Assembly (NCBI RefSeq): GCF_003071065.1
Contig: NZ_QCXX01000007.1
Coordinates: 669 to 64,668 of the forward strand
Source: Sphingobacterium athyrii
Lineage (GTDB): Bacteria > Bacteroidota > Bacteroidia > Sphingobacteriales > Sphingobacteriaceae
DNA: 64,000 bases
Reading direction: 5' to 3'
The notes below the pieces were generated by a model. The model was not told where the DNA came from. It did no database searches and saw only the letters and a program-made list of their open reading frames with translations. Below, in pieces: positions 1 through 9,827 of the stretch (its first letter is position 1; the number at the start of each line of letters is the position of its first letter). The position numbers were made by a program, and so were the translations under genes.

Positions 1-111
1 GAAGTTTTTTTTCTTTTTCTTTTTCCAATTTCTGCGCCTAACTCCCGTTAAACCCTTCTTTTTTCAGGATTCCTTCTTTCGAAGCAACCGTTCCTCCCTT
101 GCGGAGTGGTG

Positions 112-143
112 CAAAGATAGGGAGTTTTCGGGCAAACTTCCAA
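112..143 (-). promoter_or_regulatory. Bacteroidota-type promoter for a gene beyond the left edge
   Basis: On the minus strand a -7 box TATCTTTG (112-119) lies 21 bp after a TTG -33 element (141-143), which is the standard primary sigma-factor promoter layout in Bacteroidota. It points out of the window, so the gene it drives is not visible. In the gap before rpoC (1-522) I see only this promoter and the rpoC terminator; no convincing gene. Confidence 0.6.
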
Positions 144-470
144 GCCTTTTGTTTATTATTTTTTAATATTAGCGTTAACTTACTGTAACATTGAACGATT
201 TATTTTTAAAGACGCCTTCGGCAAACAATTCAAACAGATCAAATCATAGGTTAAATAACCAACAACTTTATCTAAAAACCAACCCGAATCCCAATCATTA
301 ACAACAATCCGTTGGCTAAAAATGGATAAGACAACAGCAATTCCCATAATTTTTCTCTTATCCAAAGTGAAATAGAAGGTGATCCTAGATTATTTTCAAC
401 AAGACAATATATAGCTAATTAACATCCTTAAGAATAAGAATTCATAAAAACCTAGTTCCATAAAGCAAAA

Positions 471-498
471 AAAGGTCCAGACATGCGCCTGGACCTTT
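471..498 (-). terminator. intrinsic terminator of the rplK-rpoC operon
   Basis: A perfect 10-bp stem (AAAGGTCCAG at 471-480 with CTGGACCTTT at 489-498) has an 8-nt loop. Read on the minus strand it is followed by a run of T. It lies 24 bp beyond the rpoC stop codon, so it should end transcription of the ribosomal protein/RNA polymerase operon. Confidence 0.9.
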
Positions 499-522
499 CT
501 ATATGAAATAATCTATGCTAGA

Positions 523-3500
523 TTAATCTTCTTCTTTCGAAGCCAACAATTGATCGTATTCTTCACGAGAACCGACAATTAAGTTGCTGTATTGACGGAT
601 ACCTGTACCTGAAGGGATCAAGTGACCAACGATTACGTTTTCTTTCAAACCTAACAAGTTGTCACGTTTACCAGCGATAGCAGCTTCGTTCAACACTTTA
701 GTAGTCTCTTGGAAAGAGGCCGCTGAGATGAACGATTTCGTACCCAACGATGCTCTAGTGATACCTTGCAACAATGGACTTGAAGTTGCTGGAATTGCTT
801 CACGCACTTCTACAAGTTTTAAGTCACGACGTTTCAAGCTTGAATTCTCCTCTCTCAACTTACGTAAAGAAACAATTTGTCCTGGACGTAAGCTATTGGA
901 ATCTCCCGCATCGACAACGACTTTTTTGTCAAACAAAGAATCATTCTCTTCCATGAAGTCCCATTTGTTTACAGCTTCTTTTTCTAAGAAACGTGTATCT
1001 CCCGGATCCTCAATGTTAACTTTTTGCATCATCTGGTGAACGATCGTTTCGAAGTGCTTATCGTTGATCTTCACACCTTGAAGACGGTATACCTCTTGGA
1101 TACCATTCACGATGTAATGTTGCACCGCTGACGGTCCTTTAATCGATAAGATATCTGCTGGAGAAATCGAACCATCCGATAATGGCATACCTGCTTTCAC
1201 AAAGTCATTATCCTGAACAAGGATATGTTTAGAAAGTGGCACCAAGTATTTCTTGATTTGACCATCACGTGATTCTATCGACATCTCACGGTTACCACGT
1301 TTCACACCACCTAATGTTACCACACCATCGATTTCTGTCACGACAGCAGGGTTAGAAGGGTTACGTGCTTCGAATAGCTCGGTTACACGTGGAAGACCAC
1401 CCGTGATATCTCGTGTTTTACCAGTAGAACGAGGAATCTTAACTAAGATACCACCTTCTTTCACAGTCACCCCGTTAGCAACAGCAACGTGGGCGCCCAC
1501 CGGTATATTGTACGTACGGATAACCTCTCCGGATTTATCAAGAATCTTGATGGATGGGTTTTTCGTTTTATCACGTGTTTCAATAATTACTTTCTCTTTG
1601 TGACCAGTTTGCTCATCTGATTCTTCACGGAAGGTAACACCTTCGATGATTGCATCAAACTCAACTTTACCAGCAAATTCAGAGATAATTACCGCGTTAT
1701 ATGGATCCCATTCTACCAATTTATCCCCTTTAGCTACAGTACCACCGTCTTCAACGAACAATTGCGAACCGTAAGGGATATTTTGTTGGAATACAATTTT
1801 ATTATGTGCATCAATGATCTTAACCTCACCAGAACGTCCTAAAACGACTTGATGTGTACCATTGTCATTTGTTTGCGAAACGGTACGCACATTTTCAAAT
1901 TCGATTCTACCATCGTATTTAGAAATGATGCTTGAGTCTGCGGCGATGTTTGATGCCGTACCACCCACGTGGAACGTACGAAGTGTTAACTGTGTACCCG
2001 GCTCACCGATTGATTGAGCTGCGATAACACCGACAGCTTCACCCAATTGAACACGTTTACCGGACGCCAAGTTACGACCGTAACAACAAGCACACACACC
2101 ACGTTTCGATTCACAAGTTAATACAGTACGAATTTCGACACCCTCAATACCTGATTTCTCGATGACTTCAGCGATTTCCTCCGTGATATCTTCGTTTGCA
2201 GAAACAATTAACTCATCTGTTTCCGGATGGAATACATCATGTAATGGTGTACGACCCAAAATACGATCGAACAATGGCTCAACTACATCATCATTATCTT
2301 TTAATGCTGTTGTGTAAATACCACGTAAACCACCACAATCTTGCTCCACAACGATCATATCCTGAGCAACGTCATGTAAACGACGAGTCAAGTAACCCGC
2401 ATCCGCCGTTTTCAACGCCGTATCCGCAAGACCTTTACGCGCACCGTGGGTAGAGATAAAGTACTCCAATACGGACAAACCTTCTTTAAAGTTTGACAGG
2501 ATCGGGTTTTCAATAATCTCACCACCTGAAGTACCGGATTTTTGAGGTTTCGCCATCAGACCACGCATACCACATAACTGACGGATCTGCTCTTTCGAAC
2601 CACGGGCTCCAGAATCCAACATCATATAAACTGAGTTGAAACCTTGATTATCGTTAGAAAGAATATCCATTACGTGCGCTGTCAATCTATTGTTGATACG
2701 CGTCCAGATATCGATGATTTGATTGTAACGTTCGTTGTTGGTAATGAAACCCATGTTATAGTTGTTCATCACTTCTTCAACTTCGTTCGTTGCTTGTTGG
2801 ATCAACTCAGCTTTCGCAGCAGGAATGTTCAAATCTTCCAAGTTGAAAGAAAGACCACCTTTGAAGGCTGTTTGATATCCCAATTCTTTCATATCATCCA
2901 AGAATTGCGCTGCACGAGCCATACCCGTAGTCTTCACAATCTCACCGATGATATTACGCAAAGATTTTTTGGTAAGCAATTCATTGACAAATCCCATTTC
3001 TTCAGGAACAACTTGGTTGAAGATCACACGACCCACAGTTGTTTCTAATAAGGTATCAACGATGCTACCATCTTTTTGTCTAACTTTTGTTTTTACTTTA
3101 ATCCAAGCGTGAAGATCGATTTGCTTCTCATTTAAAGCAATGATGACCTCTTCAGCCGAATAGAAAATCATATCTTGACCTCTTACGATATGATCACCAG
3201 CAGTTTTACGGCCTTTAGTAATATAGTAAAGACCCAATACCATGTCTTGAGATGGTACTGTGATCGGCGAACCGTTCGCAGGATTTAAGATATTGTGTGC
3301 TGCCAACATCAAAATTTGGGCTTCCAAAACTGCGGCATTACCTAGAGGTAAGTGAACCGCCATCTGGTCACCGTCAAAATCGGCGTTGAACGCTGTACAC
3401 ACCAATGGGTGTAATTGAATCGCTTTACCCTCTACCAAGGTAGGCTGGAAAGCTTGAATACCCAAACGGTGAAGCGTAGGTGCACGGTTTAGTAATACAG

Positions 3501-4800
3501 GGTGACCTTTCAATACGTTTTCAAGGATATCCCATACAACCGGATCTTTACGATCTACGATTTTTTTAGCTGATTTTACTGTTTTCACAATACCACGCTC
3601 GATCATCTTACGGATGATAAACGGTTTGTAAAGTTCAGCAGCCATATCTTTAGGAAGACCACACTCGTGTAATTTCAAGTGAGGACCTACCACAATTACC
3701 GAACGAGCCGAATAATCCACACGCTTACCTAATAAGTTTTGACGGAAACGCCCTTGTTTACCTTTCAAAATATCAGACAAAGACTTCAACGCGCGGTTAC
3801 CTTCAGTCTTAACAGCATTCACTTTACGCGAGTTGTCAAACAATGAATCTACCGCTTCTTGAAGCATACGTTTTTCGTTACGTAAGATTACTTCTGGAGC
3901 TTTGATTTCAATCAAACGTTTTAGACGGTTGTTACGGATAATCACACGACGGTATAAGTCGTTCAAATCCGAAGTCGCAAAACGGCCACCATCCAAAGGC
4001 ACCAAAGGGCGCAATTCAGGCGGAATGATTGGAACAATCTTTACGATCATCCATTCTGGACGATTCTCGATATTTTCACGTGAGCTACGGAAAGCTTCAA
4101 CAACATGAAGACGTTTTAACGCCTCATTTTTACGTTGTTGCGAAGTCTCGTTAGCAGCTTGGTGACGTAAATCGTAAGATAATTGATCCAAATCAATACG
4201 TTTCAACAAATCTTCCAACGCCTCAGCCCCCATCTTAGCGACAAATTTTTGAGGATCGTTATCGTCTAAATATTGATTTTCTTTTGGTAAAGTATCTAAA
4301 ATATCTAAATATTCTTCTTCAGTCAAGAAGTCCATAAAGTTGATACCATCTTCTTCCTTAATACCAGCTTGGATAACCACATAACGTTCATAGTAAATGA
4401 TCATATCCAATTTCTTGGTAGGAAGTCCCAATAAATAACCGATTTTATTAGGAAGAGAGCGGAAGTACCAGATGTGCGCAACAGGAACCACCAAGTTGAT
4501 GTGTCCCATACGCTCACGACGTACTTTTTTCTCCGTTACTTCAACACCACAACGGTCACACACGATACCTTTATAACGGATACGTTTGTATTTACCACAG
4601 TGACATTCGTAATCCTTTACAGGACCAAAAATACGCTCACAGAATAAACCATCACGTTCTGGTTTGTAGGTACGATAGTTAATCGTTTCCGGTTTTGTAA
4701 CTTCACCACTTGAGCGTTCCAAAATAGTTTCTGGAGAAGCCAAGCTGATCGTAATCGAAGTGAAGTTGCTTTTAATTTTATTATCTTTTTTGTAAGACAT
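523..4800 (-). CDS. rpoC: DNA-directed RNA polymerase subunit beta'
   Basis: Largest subunit of RNA polymerase (1425 aa), which carries the catalytic magnesium site. The N-terminal zinc site uses Cys66, Cys68, Cys81 and Cys84. The invariant NADFDGDQM motif is at residues 472-480, with Asp474, Asp476 and Asp478 binding the metal. A second Cys cluster (CESKRGVCACC) and the trigger-loop region (GVIAAQSIGEPGTQLTLRTF) follow in the second half. The length is normal for the phylum and no large lineage-specific break is visible. It is the last gene of the rplK-rplA-rplJ-rplL-rpoB-rpoC operon, 72 bp after rpoB, and ends at a strong intrinsic terminator. Confidence 0.99.
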   Translation of the reverse strand: MSYKKDNKIKSNFTSITISLASPETILERSSGEVTKPETINYRTYKPERDGLFCERIFGPVKDYECHCGKYKRIRYKGIVCDRCGVEVTEKKVRRERMGHINLVVPVAHIWYFRSLPNKIGYLLGLPTKKLDMIIYYERYVVIQAGIKEEDGINFMDFLTEEEYLDILDTLPKENQYLDDNDPQKFVAKMGAEALEDLLKRIDLDQLSYDLRHQAANETSQQRKNEALKRLHVVEAFRSSRENIENRPEWMIVKIVPIIPPELRPLVPLDGGRFATSDLNDLYRRVIIRNNRLKRLIEIKAPEVILRNEKRMLQEAVDSLFDNSRKVNAVKTEGNRALKSLSDILKGKQGRFRQNLLGKRVDYSARSVIVVGPHLKLHECGLPKDMAAELYKPFIIRKMIERGIVKTVKSAKKIVDRKDPVVWDILENVLKGHPVLLNRAPTLHRLGIQAFQPTLVEGKAIQLHPLVCTAFNADFDGDQMAVHLPLGNAAVLEAQILMLAAHNILNPANGSPITVPSQDMVLGLYYITKGRKTAGDHIVRGQDMIFYSAEEVIIALNEKQIDLHAWIKVKTKVRQKDGSIVDTLLETTVGRVIFNQVVPEEMGFVNELLTKKSLRNIIGEIVKTTGMARAAQFLDDMKELGYQTAFKGGLSFNLEDLNIPAAKAELIQQATNEVEEVMNNYNMGFITNNERYNQIIDIWTRINNRLTAHVMDILSNDNQGFNSVYMMLDSGARGSKEQIRQLCGMRGLMAKPQKSGTSGGEIIENPILSNFKEGLSVLEYFISTHGARKGLADTALKTADAGYLTRRLHDVAQDMIVVEQDCGGLRGIYTTALKDNDDVVEPLFDRILGRTPLHDVFHPETDELIVSANEDITEEIAEVIEKSGIEGVEIRTVLTCESKRGVCACCYGRNLASGKRVQLGEAVGVIAAQSIGEPGTQLTLRTFHVGGTASNIAADSSIISKYDGRIEFENVRTVSQTNDNGTHQVVLGRSGEVKIIDAHNKIVFQQNIPYGSQLFVEDGGTVAKGDKLVEWDPYNAVIISEFAGKVEFDAIIEGVTFREESDEQTGHKEKVIIETRDKTKNPSIKILDKSGEVIRTYNIPVGAHVAVANGVTVKEGGILVKIPRSTGKTRDITGGLPRVTELFEARNPSNPAVVTEIDGVVTLGGVKRGNREMSIESRDGQIKKYLVPLSKHILVQDNDFVKAGMPLSDGSISPADILSIKGPSAVQHYIVNGIQEVYRLQGVKINDKHFETIVHQMMQKVNIEDPGDTRFLEKEAVNKWDFMEENDSLFDKKVVVDAGDSNSLRPGQIVSLRKLREENSSLKRRDLKLVEVREAIPATSSPLLQGITRASLGTKSFISAASFQETTKVLNEAAIAGKRDNLLGLKENVIVGHLIPSGTGIRQYSNLIVGSREEYDQLLASKEED

Positions 4801-4831
4801 ACTTATTCAAAAGTTAAAGCTTTATAAAGAA

Positions 4832-4859
4832 GCTTTGAAGGACTGGAGCCCTTCAAAGC
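4832..4859 (-). promoter_or_regulatory. hairpin in the rpoB-rpoC spacer
   Basis: A perfect 10-bp inverted repeat, GCTTTGAAGG (4832-4841) and CCTTCAAAGC (4850-4859), fills the 72-bp gap between rpoB and rpoC. No T-run follows it in the direction of transcription, so it is more likely an mRNA processing or stability element than a terminator. The role is inferred. Confidence 0.45.
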
Positions 4860-4872
4860 CCTAATTGCTTAA

Positions 4873-7800
4873 TTAATCCAATGTGATATCTAGACCCAAT
4901 CCGCGCAACTCGTGTACCAATACGTTGAACGATTCTGGTACCGATGGTGTTGGAAGATTGTTACCTTTTACGATTGCCTCGTAAGTTTTGGCACGACCAA
5001 CCACATCATCCGATTTCACAGTCAAGATCTCTTGAAGGATGTTAGATGCACCGAATGCTTCCAATGCCCAAACCTCCATCTCACCGAAACGCTGACCACC
5101 GAATTGTGCTTTACCACCCAGCGGCTGTTGCGTGATCAATGAGTAAGGACCGATTGAACGCGCGTGCATTTTATCATCAACCATGTGACCTAATTTCAAC
5201 ATGTAAATTACACCTACAGTCGTTGGTTGATCAAAACGGTCACCTGTTAATCCGTTATACAAATATGTACGTCCGGATTTTGGCAAACCAGCTTTCGCCA
5301 CCCAGTCTTGTACCTGATCCATTTCAGCACCGTCAAAGATTGGCGTCGCAAACTTAACACCTAATTTTTGACCAGCCCAACCCAATACGGTTTCGTAGAT
5401 CTGTCCCAAGTTCATCCGTGAAGGTACCCCAAGTGGGTTCAACACGATATCAACAGGTGTACCATCTTCCAAGAAAGGCATATCCTCATCACGTACGATA
5501 CGTGCAACGATACCTTTGTTACCGTGACGACCAGCCATCTTATCCCCTACTTTCAATTTACGTTTTTTAGCGACGTAAACTTTAGCCATCTGCACGATTC
5601 CTGATGGAAGTTCATCCCCGACAGATACTGCGAATTTATCACGTTTGAACGCACCTAACTCTTCATTAATTTTGATATTGTAATTATGAAGGGCCATTTT
5701 GATCAACTCATTTTTATCTTCGTCAGTTGTCCATCCCATTGGGTTGATGTTGTTGTAATCTAATTCAGCTAAGATTTTTTGTGTAAACTTAGCGCCTTTA
5801 GCGACCAACAACTCTTTATATACATTGTATACACCTTGGCTTGTTTTACCATTCACCACAGTGAATAATTTTTCCACCAAACGCTCTTTCAATGATTTAA
5901 CAGCTCTATCGTGAGCAACCTCTAGTTTCTCTAAAGTTTTACGTTCAACCTCTTTAGACATTTTCTTCGCACGGGAGAACAACTTCGTATCGATCACAAC
6001 ACCTTTCAACGAAGGCGGCGTTTTCAATGAAGCATCTTTCACGTCGCCAGCTTTGTCACCAAAGATTGCACGTAATAATTTCTCTTCTGGAGAAGGATCA
6101 GACTCACCTTTAGGTGTGATTTTACCGATCAAGATATCGCCACCACCAACTTCTGCACCAATACGGATAATACCGTTTTCATCCAAGTCTTTTGTCGCTT
6201 CTTCAGATACGTTAGGAATATCAGCTGTCAATTCTTCCTCACCACGTTTCGTATCACGAACTTCAAGTTCGAATTCTTCAATGTGAAGAGAAGTAAACCA
6301 GTCTTCTTTCGCTACACGCTCAGAAATTACGATCGCATCCTCAAAGTTATATCCTTGCCAAGGCATGAACGCTACTTTCAAGTTACGACCCAATGCCAAT
6401 TCACCATTTTCAGTAGCATAACCTTCACACAATACTTGTCCTGGTTCAACTCGTTGGCCTTTTCTAACGATAGGCTTCAAGTTCATACAAGTATTCTGGT
6501 TGGTTTTCTTGAATTTGATCAATCTATATGTTCTGACATCATCATCAAATGATACAAGACGATCATCGTCGTTTCTGTCATAACGGATCTTAATTTCATC
6601 AGCATCTACATACTCTACCACACCGTGACCTTCAGCATTGATCAAAGTACGTGAATCTTTCGCTACACGACCTTCAAGACCAGTACCTACGATAGGAGCT
6701 TGCGGGCGCAATACAGGCACAGCCTGACGTTGCATGTTCGATCCCATCAATGCACGGTTGGCATCATCGTGTTCCAAGAAAGGAATCAACGAGGCCGCAA
6801 TAGATGTAATTTGGTTTGGAGCGACGTCCATATAATCAAGCATATTAGGCTCGATAATCGGGAAGTCACCCTCATATCTGGCTTTCACTTTTGCATCTTC
6901 GAAATTACCTTTGTCATCATACAAAGCATTCGCCTGTGCAATTGTTTTGCCATCTTCATCTTCAGCAGATAAGTATACTACCGGTTCGTCGACCACAACA
7001 ACCCCATCTTTTACCTTACGGTAAGGAGTTTCGATAAAACCTAAGTGGTTAATTTTCGCGTGTACAGCCAACGAAGAGATCAAACCGATGTTTGGACCCT
7101 CCGGTGTTTCGATTGTACAAAGACGACCATAGTGTGTATAGTGAACGTCACGGACTTCGAAACCTGCACGCTCACGGGAAAGACCACCAGGACCTAAAGC
7201 TGACAAACGACGCTTGTGCGTAATTTCAGCAAGAGGATTGGTTTGGTCCATGAACTGAGACAACTGGTTAGTACCGAAGAACGAATTGATTACCGACGAA
7301 AGTGTACGTGCATTAATCAGATCCGTTGGCGTAAACACTTCATTATCGCGGATGTTCATACGCTCACGGATTGTACGGGCCATGCGAGATAGACCTACAC
7401 CAAATTGAGCATATAATTGTTCGCCTACAGTACGTACACGACGATTTGACAAGTGGTCAATATCATCCACCTCAGCTTTAGAGTTGATCAAATTGATCAA
7501 ATACTTCACAATTGCGATGATGTCCTCACGTGTCAATACTTTCGTATCGTCCGGAGTATCCAACTTCAATTTACGGTTGATACGGTAACGACCAACGTCG
7601 CCCAGATCATAACGTTTATCCGAGAAGAACAAACGGTCGATGATACCACGAGCTGTTTCCTCATCGGGTGGTTCAGCGTTACGCAATTGACGATAGATAT
7701 GTTCTACCGCTTCTTTTTCGGAGTTGGATGTATCTTTTTGTAAAGTGTTATATATAATAGAATAGTCCGCATTGTTTGAGTCATCATCTTTCGCTAAAAT

Positions 7801-8682
7801 AATAGACTTAACGCCAGCTTCGATGATCAAATCAATGTGATCTTCTTCTAGAACAGTTTCACGCTCAAGGATAATTTCGTTACGGTCGATAGATACTACT
7901 TCACCAGTATCCTCATCCACGAAATCTTCTACCCATTTTTTCAATACCCTAGCCGCAAGACGACGACCAACATATTTTTTAAGACCAGATTTACTAACTT
8001 TTACTTCATCCGCTAAATCGAACAATTCCAAGATATCTTTATCCGAATCGTAACCGATAGCACGCAATAAGGTAGTAACTGGGAATTTCTTTTTACGGTC
8101 GATATACGCATACATGACGTTGTTTACGTCTGTTGCGAACTCGATCCAAGATCCTTTGAAAGGAATTACCCTTGCAGAATAAAGTTTAGTACCATTTGTG
8201 TGTCTACTTTGACCAAAGAAAACGCCCGGTGAACGGTGTAATTGCGATACGATGACACGCTCTGCACCATTTACCACGAAAGTACCTTTAGGAGTCATAT
8301 AAGGGATAGTCCCTAAATATACATCCTGAACAATAGTTTCGAAATCTTCGTGTTCTTCATCATTACAAGATAACTTTAACTTAGCCTTTAAAGGAACGCT
8401 ATAAGTCAAGCCGCGCTCGATACACTCTTGGATATCATAACGTGGTGGATCAATGAAATAATCCAAAAACTCTAGCACAAAAATGTTTCTTGAATCAGAA
8501 ATAGGGAAGTTTTCCGAGAATACCTTGAACAGCCCTTCCTGATGGCGGTTGTCAGAAGTAGTTTCTAATTGAAAAAACTCCTTGAAAGATTCCAATTGCA
8601 CATCTAAGAAATCTGGATATTCCAATACTTTCTTACTTGTTGCAAAGTTTATTCTTTCTTGTTGAATATTATTGTTTGCCAA
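4873..8682 (-). CDS. rpoB: DNA-directed RNA polymerase subunit beta
   Basis: Second-largest RNA polymerase subunit, target of rifampicin. The open frame reaches back to an ATG at 8769, but the first 29 residues (rich in Cys and Trp) do not look like RpoB. Family similarity begins at LANNNIQQERINFATSKK, so I place the start at the TTG codon at 8682, giving 1269 aa. The rifampicin region (FFGTNQLSQFMDQTNPLAEITHKRRLSALGPGG, split by family numbering) and the C-terminal GEMEVWALEAFGA segment are present. The gene follows rplL by about 170 bp, a gap that holds a hairpin. A TTG start and long leader could lower translation or allow control; the ATG at 8769 remains the alternative start. Confidence 0.96.
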   Translation of the reverse strand: MANNNIQQERINFATSKKVLEYPDFLDVQLESFKEFFQLETTSDNRHQEGLFKVFSENFPISDSRNIFVLEFLDYFIDPPRYDIQECIERGLTYSVPLKAKLKLSCNDEEHEDFETIVQDVYLGTIPYMTPKGTFVVNGAERVIVSQLHRSPGVFFGQSRHTNGTKLYSARVIPFKGSWIEFATDVNNVMYAYIDRKKKFPVTTLLRAIGYDSDKDILELFDLADEVKVSKSGLKKYVGRRLAARVLKKWVEDFVDEDTGEVVSIDRNEIILERETVLEEDHIDLIIEAGVKSIILAKDDDSNNADYSIIYNTLQKDTSNSEKEAVEHIYRQLRNAEPPDEETARGIIDRLFFSDKRYDLGDVGRYRINRKLKLDTPDDTKVLTREDIIAIVKYLINLINSKAEVDDIDHLSNRRVRTVGEQLYAQFGVGLSRMARTIRERMNIRDNEVFTPTDLINARTLSSVINSFFGTNQLSQFMDQTNPLAEITHKRRLSALGPGGLSRERAGFEVRDVHYTHYGRLCTIETPEGPNIGLISSLAVHAKINHLGFIETPYRKVKDGVVVVDEPVVYLSAEDEDGKTIAQANALYDDKGNFEDAKVKARYEGDFPIIEPNMLDYMDVAPNQITSIAASLIPFLEHDDANRALMGSNMQRQAVPVLRPQAPIVGTGLEGRVAKDSRTLINAEGHGVVEYVDADEIKIRYDRNDDDRLVSFDDDVRTYRLIKFKKTNQNTCMNLKPIVRKGQRVEPGQVLCEGYATENGELALGRNLKVAFMPWQGYNFEDAIVISERVAKEDWFTSLHIEEFELEVRDTKRGEEELTADIPNVSEEATKDLDENGIIRIGAEVGGGDILIGKITPKGESDPSPEEKLLRAIFGDKAGDVKDASLKTPPSLKGVVIDTKLFSRAKKMSKEVERKTLEKLEVAHDRAVKSLKERLVEKLFTVVNGKTSQGVYNVYKELLVAKGAKFTQKILAELDYNNINPMGWTTDEDKNELIKMALHNYNIKINEELGAFKRDKFAVSVGDELPSGIVQMAKVYVAKKRKLKVGDKMAGRHGNKGIVARIVRDEDMPFLEDGTPVDIVLNPLGVPSRMNLGQIYETVLGWAGQKLGVKFATPIFDGAEMDQVQDWVAKAGLPKSGRTYLYNGLTGDRFDQPTTVGVIYMLKLGHMVDDKMHARSIGPYSLITQQPLGGKAQFGGQRFGEMEVWALEAFGASNILQEILTVKSDDVVGRAKTYEAIVKGNNLPTPSVPESFNVLVHELRGLGLDITLD

Positions 8683-8794
8683 GGGAATATGAATTTTAGT
8701 TTTAAAAAAACTGCGCTTACATGTATGCTGTAAACCACATGTCCACTGTGCCCAGCATATACACAGCATAGTGGCGTATTGATATAAATAGGAA

Positions 8795-8824
8795 TAGACT
8801 CTGACGAAAAATCGTCAGAGTCTA
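8795..8824 (-). terminator. hairpin in the rplL-rpoB spacer, possible attenuator
   Basis: A perfect 12-bp stem, TAGACTCTGACG (8795-8806) with CGTCAGAGTCTA (8813-8824) and a 6-nt loop, begins 27 bp after the rplL stop. Read on the minus strand it is followed by only a broken T-rich stretch. It could act as a partial terminator that lowers rpoBC expression relative to the ribosomal proteins, as the rplL-rpoB attenuator does in enterobacteria. That role is an inference by analogy. Confidence 0.6.
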
Positions 8825-8850
8825 AACCTTTTCGGGCTAATTAGTTGAGA

Positions 8851-9228
8851 TTATTTAATCTCAACAACAGCACCAGCTTCTTCTAATTGTTTTTTCAAAG
8901 CTTCTGCTTCGTCTTTAGATACACCAGCTTTCAATTCTTTAGGTGCTCCGTCAACTAAATCTTTAGCTTCTTTCAAGCCTAATCCAGCTAAATCTTTAAC
9001 CAATTTAACTACAGCTAATTTTTGACCACCAGCTTCTTTCAAGATAACGTCAAATGAAGTTTTCTCTTCTGCAGCAGCAGCACCACCTTCAGCTGGAGCA
9101 GCAGCTACAGCAACAGCAGCAGCAGCAGGCTCGATGCCATACTCGTCTTTTAAGATATCAGCTAATTCTTTAACTTCTTTTACTGTTAAGTTAACTAACT
9201 GTTCAGCAAGTTGTTTTAAATCTGCCAT
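8851..9228 (-). CDS. rplL: 50S ribosomal protein L7/L12
   Basis: Stalk protein of the large ribosomal subunit (125 aa) that recruits translation factors. The N-terminal dimerisation helix is followed by an Ala/Gly-rich hinge (residues about 35-54, PAAAAVAVAAAPAEGGAAAA) and the factor-binding C-terminal domain with the KLAVVKLVKDLAGLGLKEAK segment. It lies 78 bp after rplJ. A hairpin after it separates it from rpoB. Confidence 0.98.
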   Translation of the reverse strand: MADLKQLAEQLVNLTVKEVKELADILKDEYGIEPAAAAVAVAAAPAEGGAAAAEEKTSFDVILKEAGGQKLAVVKLVKDLAGLGLKEAKDLVDGAPKELKAGVSKDEAEALKKQLEEAGAVVEIK

Positions 9229-9306
9229 TTTATTTTGAATTTTTGAATGTACTTTGTAAAAATTGTTAATTAAATTGTAACGAATGATTCTGTTCTAGAG
9301 GATTCG

Positions 9307-9825
9307 TTAACCTCTTTCTTCTAAAGCTTTTACTAAACCTGCAACAGTATTTCCTCCTGATTGAAGAGCCGAAATAACATTTTTCGCAGGTGACTGCAAT
9401 GCAGCGATAACGTCAGCGATAAGTTCGTTTTTAGATTTAAGATTAACTAATGCAGTTAATTGATTATCTCCTACGAATGCTGTTGCCTCAATGAAAGCCG
9501 CTTTTAACAACGGTTTCTCACCTGTTTTGCGCAATTCTTTGATCAATTTAGCAGGTGCATTAGCGACTTCAGAAAACATCATTGTAGACGCACCTTTAAG
9601 CGTTCCAAAAATATCTTCTTCTTCAACACCAGCTTCGATCAATGCTTTCTTAATTAAAGTGTTTTTAACAGCTTTAATTTCGATACCTTGCTCAAAACAT
9701 TTACGACGAATGCTATTCACTTTTTCAACGGACAACTCAGCAGTATCGGTAATATAGAAGTTACCGTAAGATTTAATCTGTTCGGCCAAAGCTTGAACAA
9801 TTTCTTGTTTTTCTTCTTTTCTCAT
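9307..9825 (-). CDS. rplJ: 50S ribosomal protein L10
   Basis: Base of the L7/L12 stalk (172 aa). The N-terminal MRKEEKQEIVQALAEQIKSY and the central RNA-binding region (NSIRRKCFEQGIEIKAVKNT) fit the L10 family, and the C-terminal helix that binds L12 dimers is present (SALQSGGNTVAGLVKALEER). It starts 2 bp after rplA ends, so the two are probably translationally coupled. There is no room for a separate L10-binding leader before it, unlike in E. coli. Confidence 0.98.
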   Translation of the reverse strand: MRKEEKQEIVQALAEQIKSYGNFYITDTAELSVEKVNSIRRKCFEQGIEIKAVKNTLIKKALIEAGVEEEDIFGTLKGASTMMFSEVANAPAKLIKELRKTGEKPLLKAAFIEATAFVGDNQLTALVNLKSKNELIADVIAALQSPAKNVISALQSGGNTVAGLVKALEERG

Positions 9826-9827
9826 GA

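Noticed and set aside
180..365. 61-codon frame on the minus strand before the left-edge promoter
   Set aside because: No promoter, ribosome-binding site or family features; it lies between the rpoC terminator and the promoter at 112.
2644..3048. Frame of 134 codons opposite rpoC
   Set aside because: It is a shadow of the conserved rpoC coding sequence with no protein-like features of its own. The same holds for the other frames opposite rpoB, rplA, tuf and the permeases.
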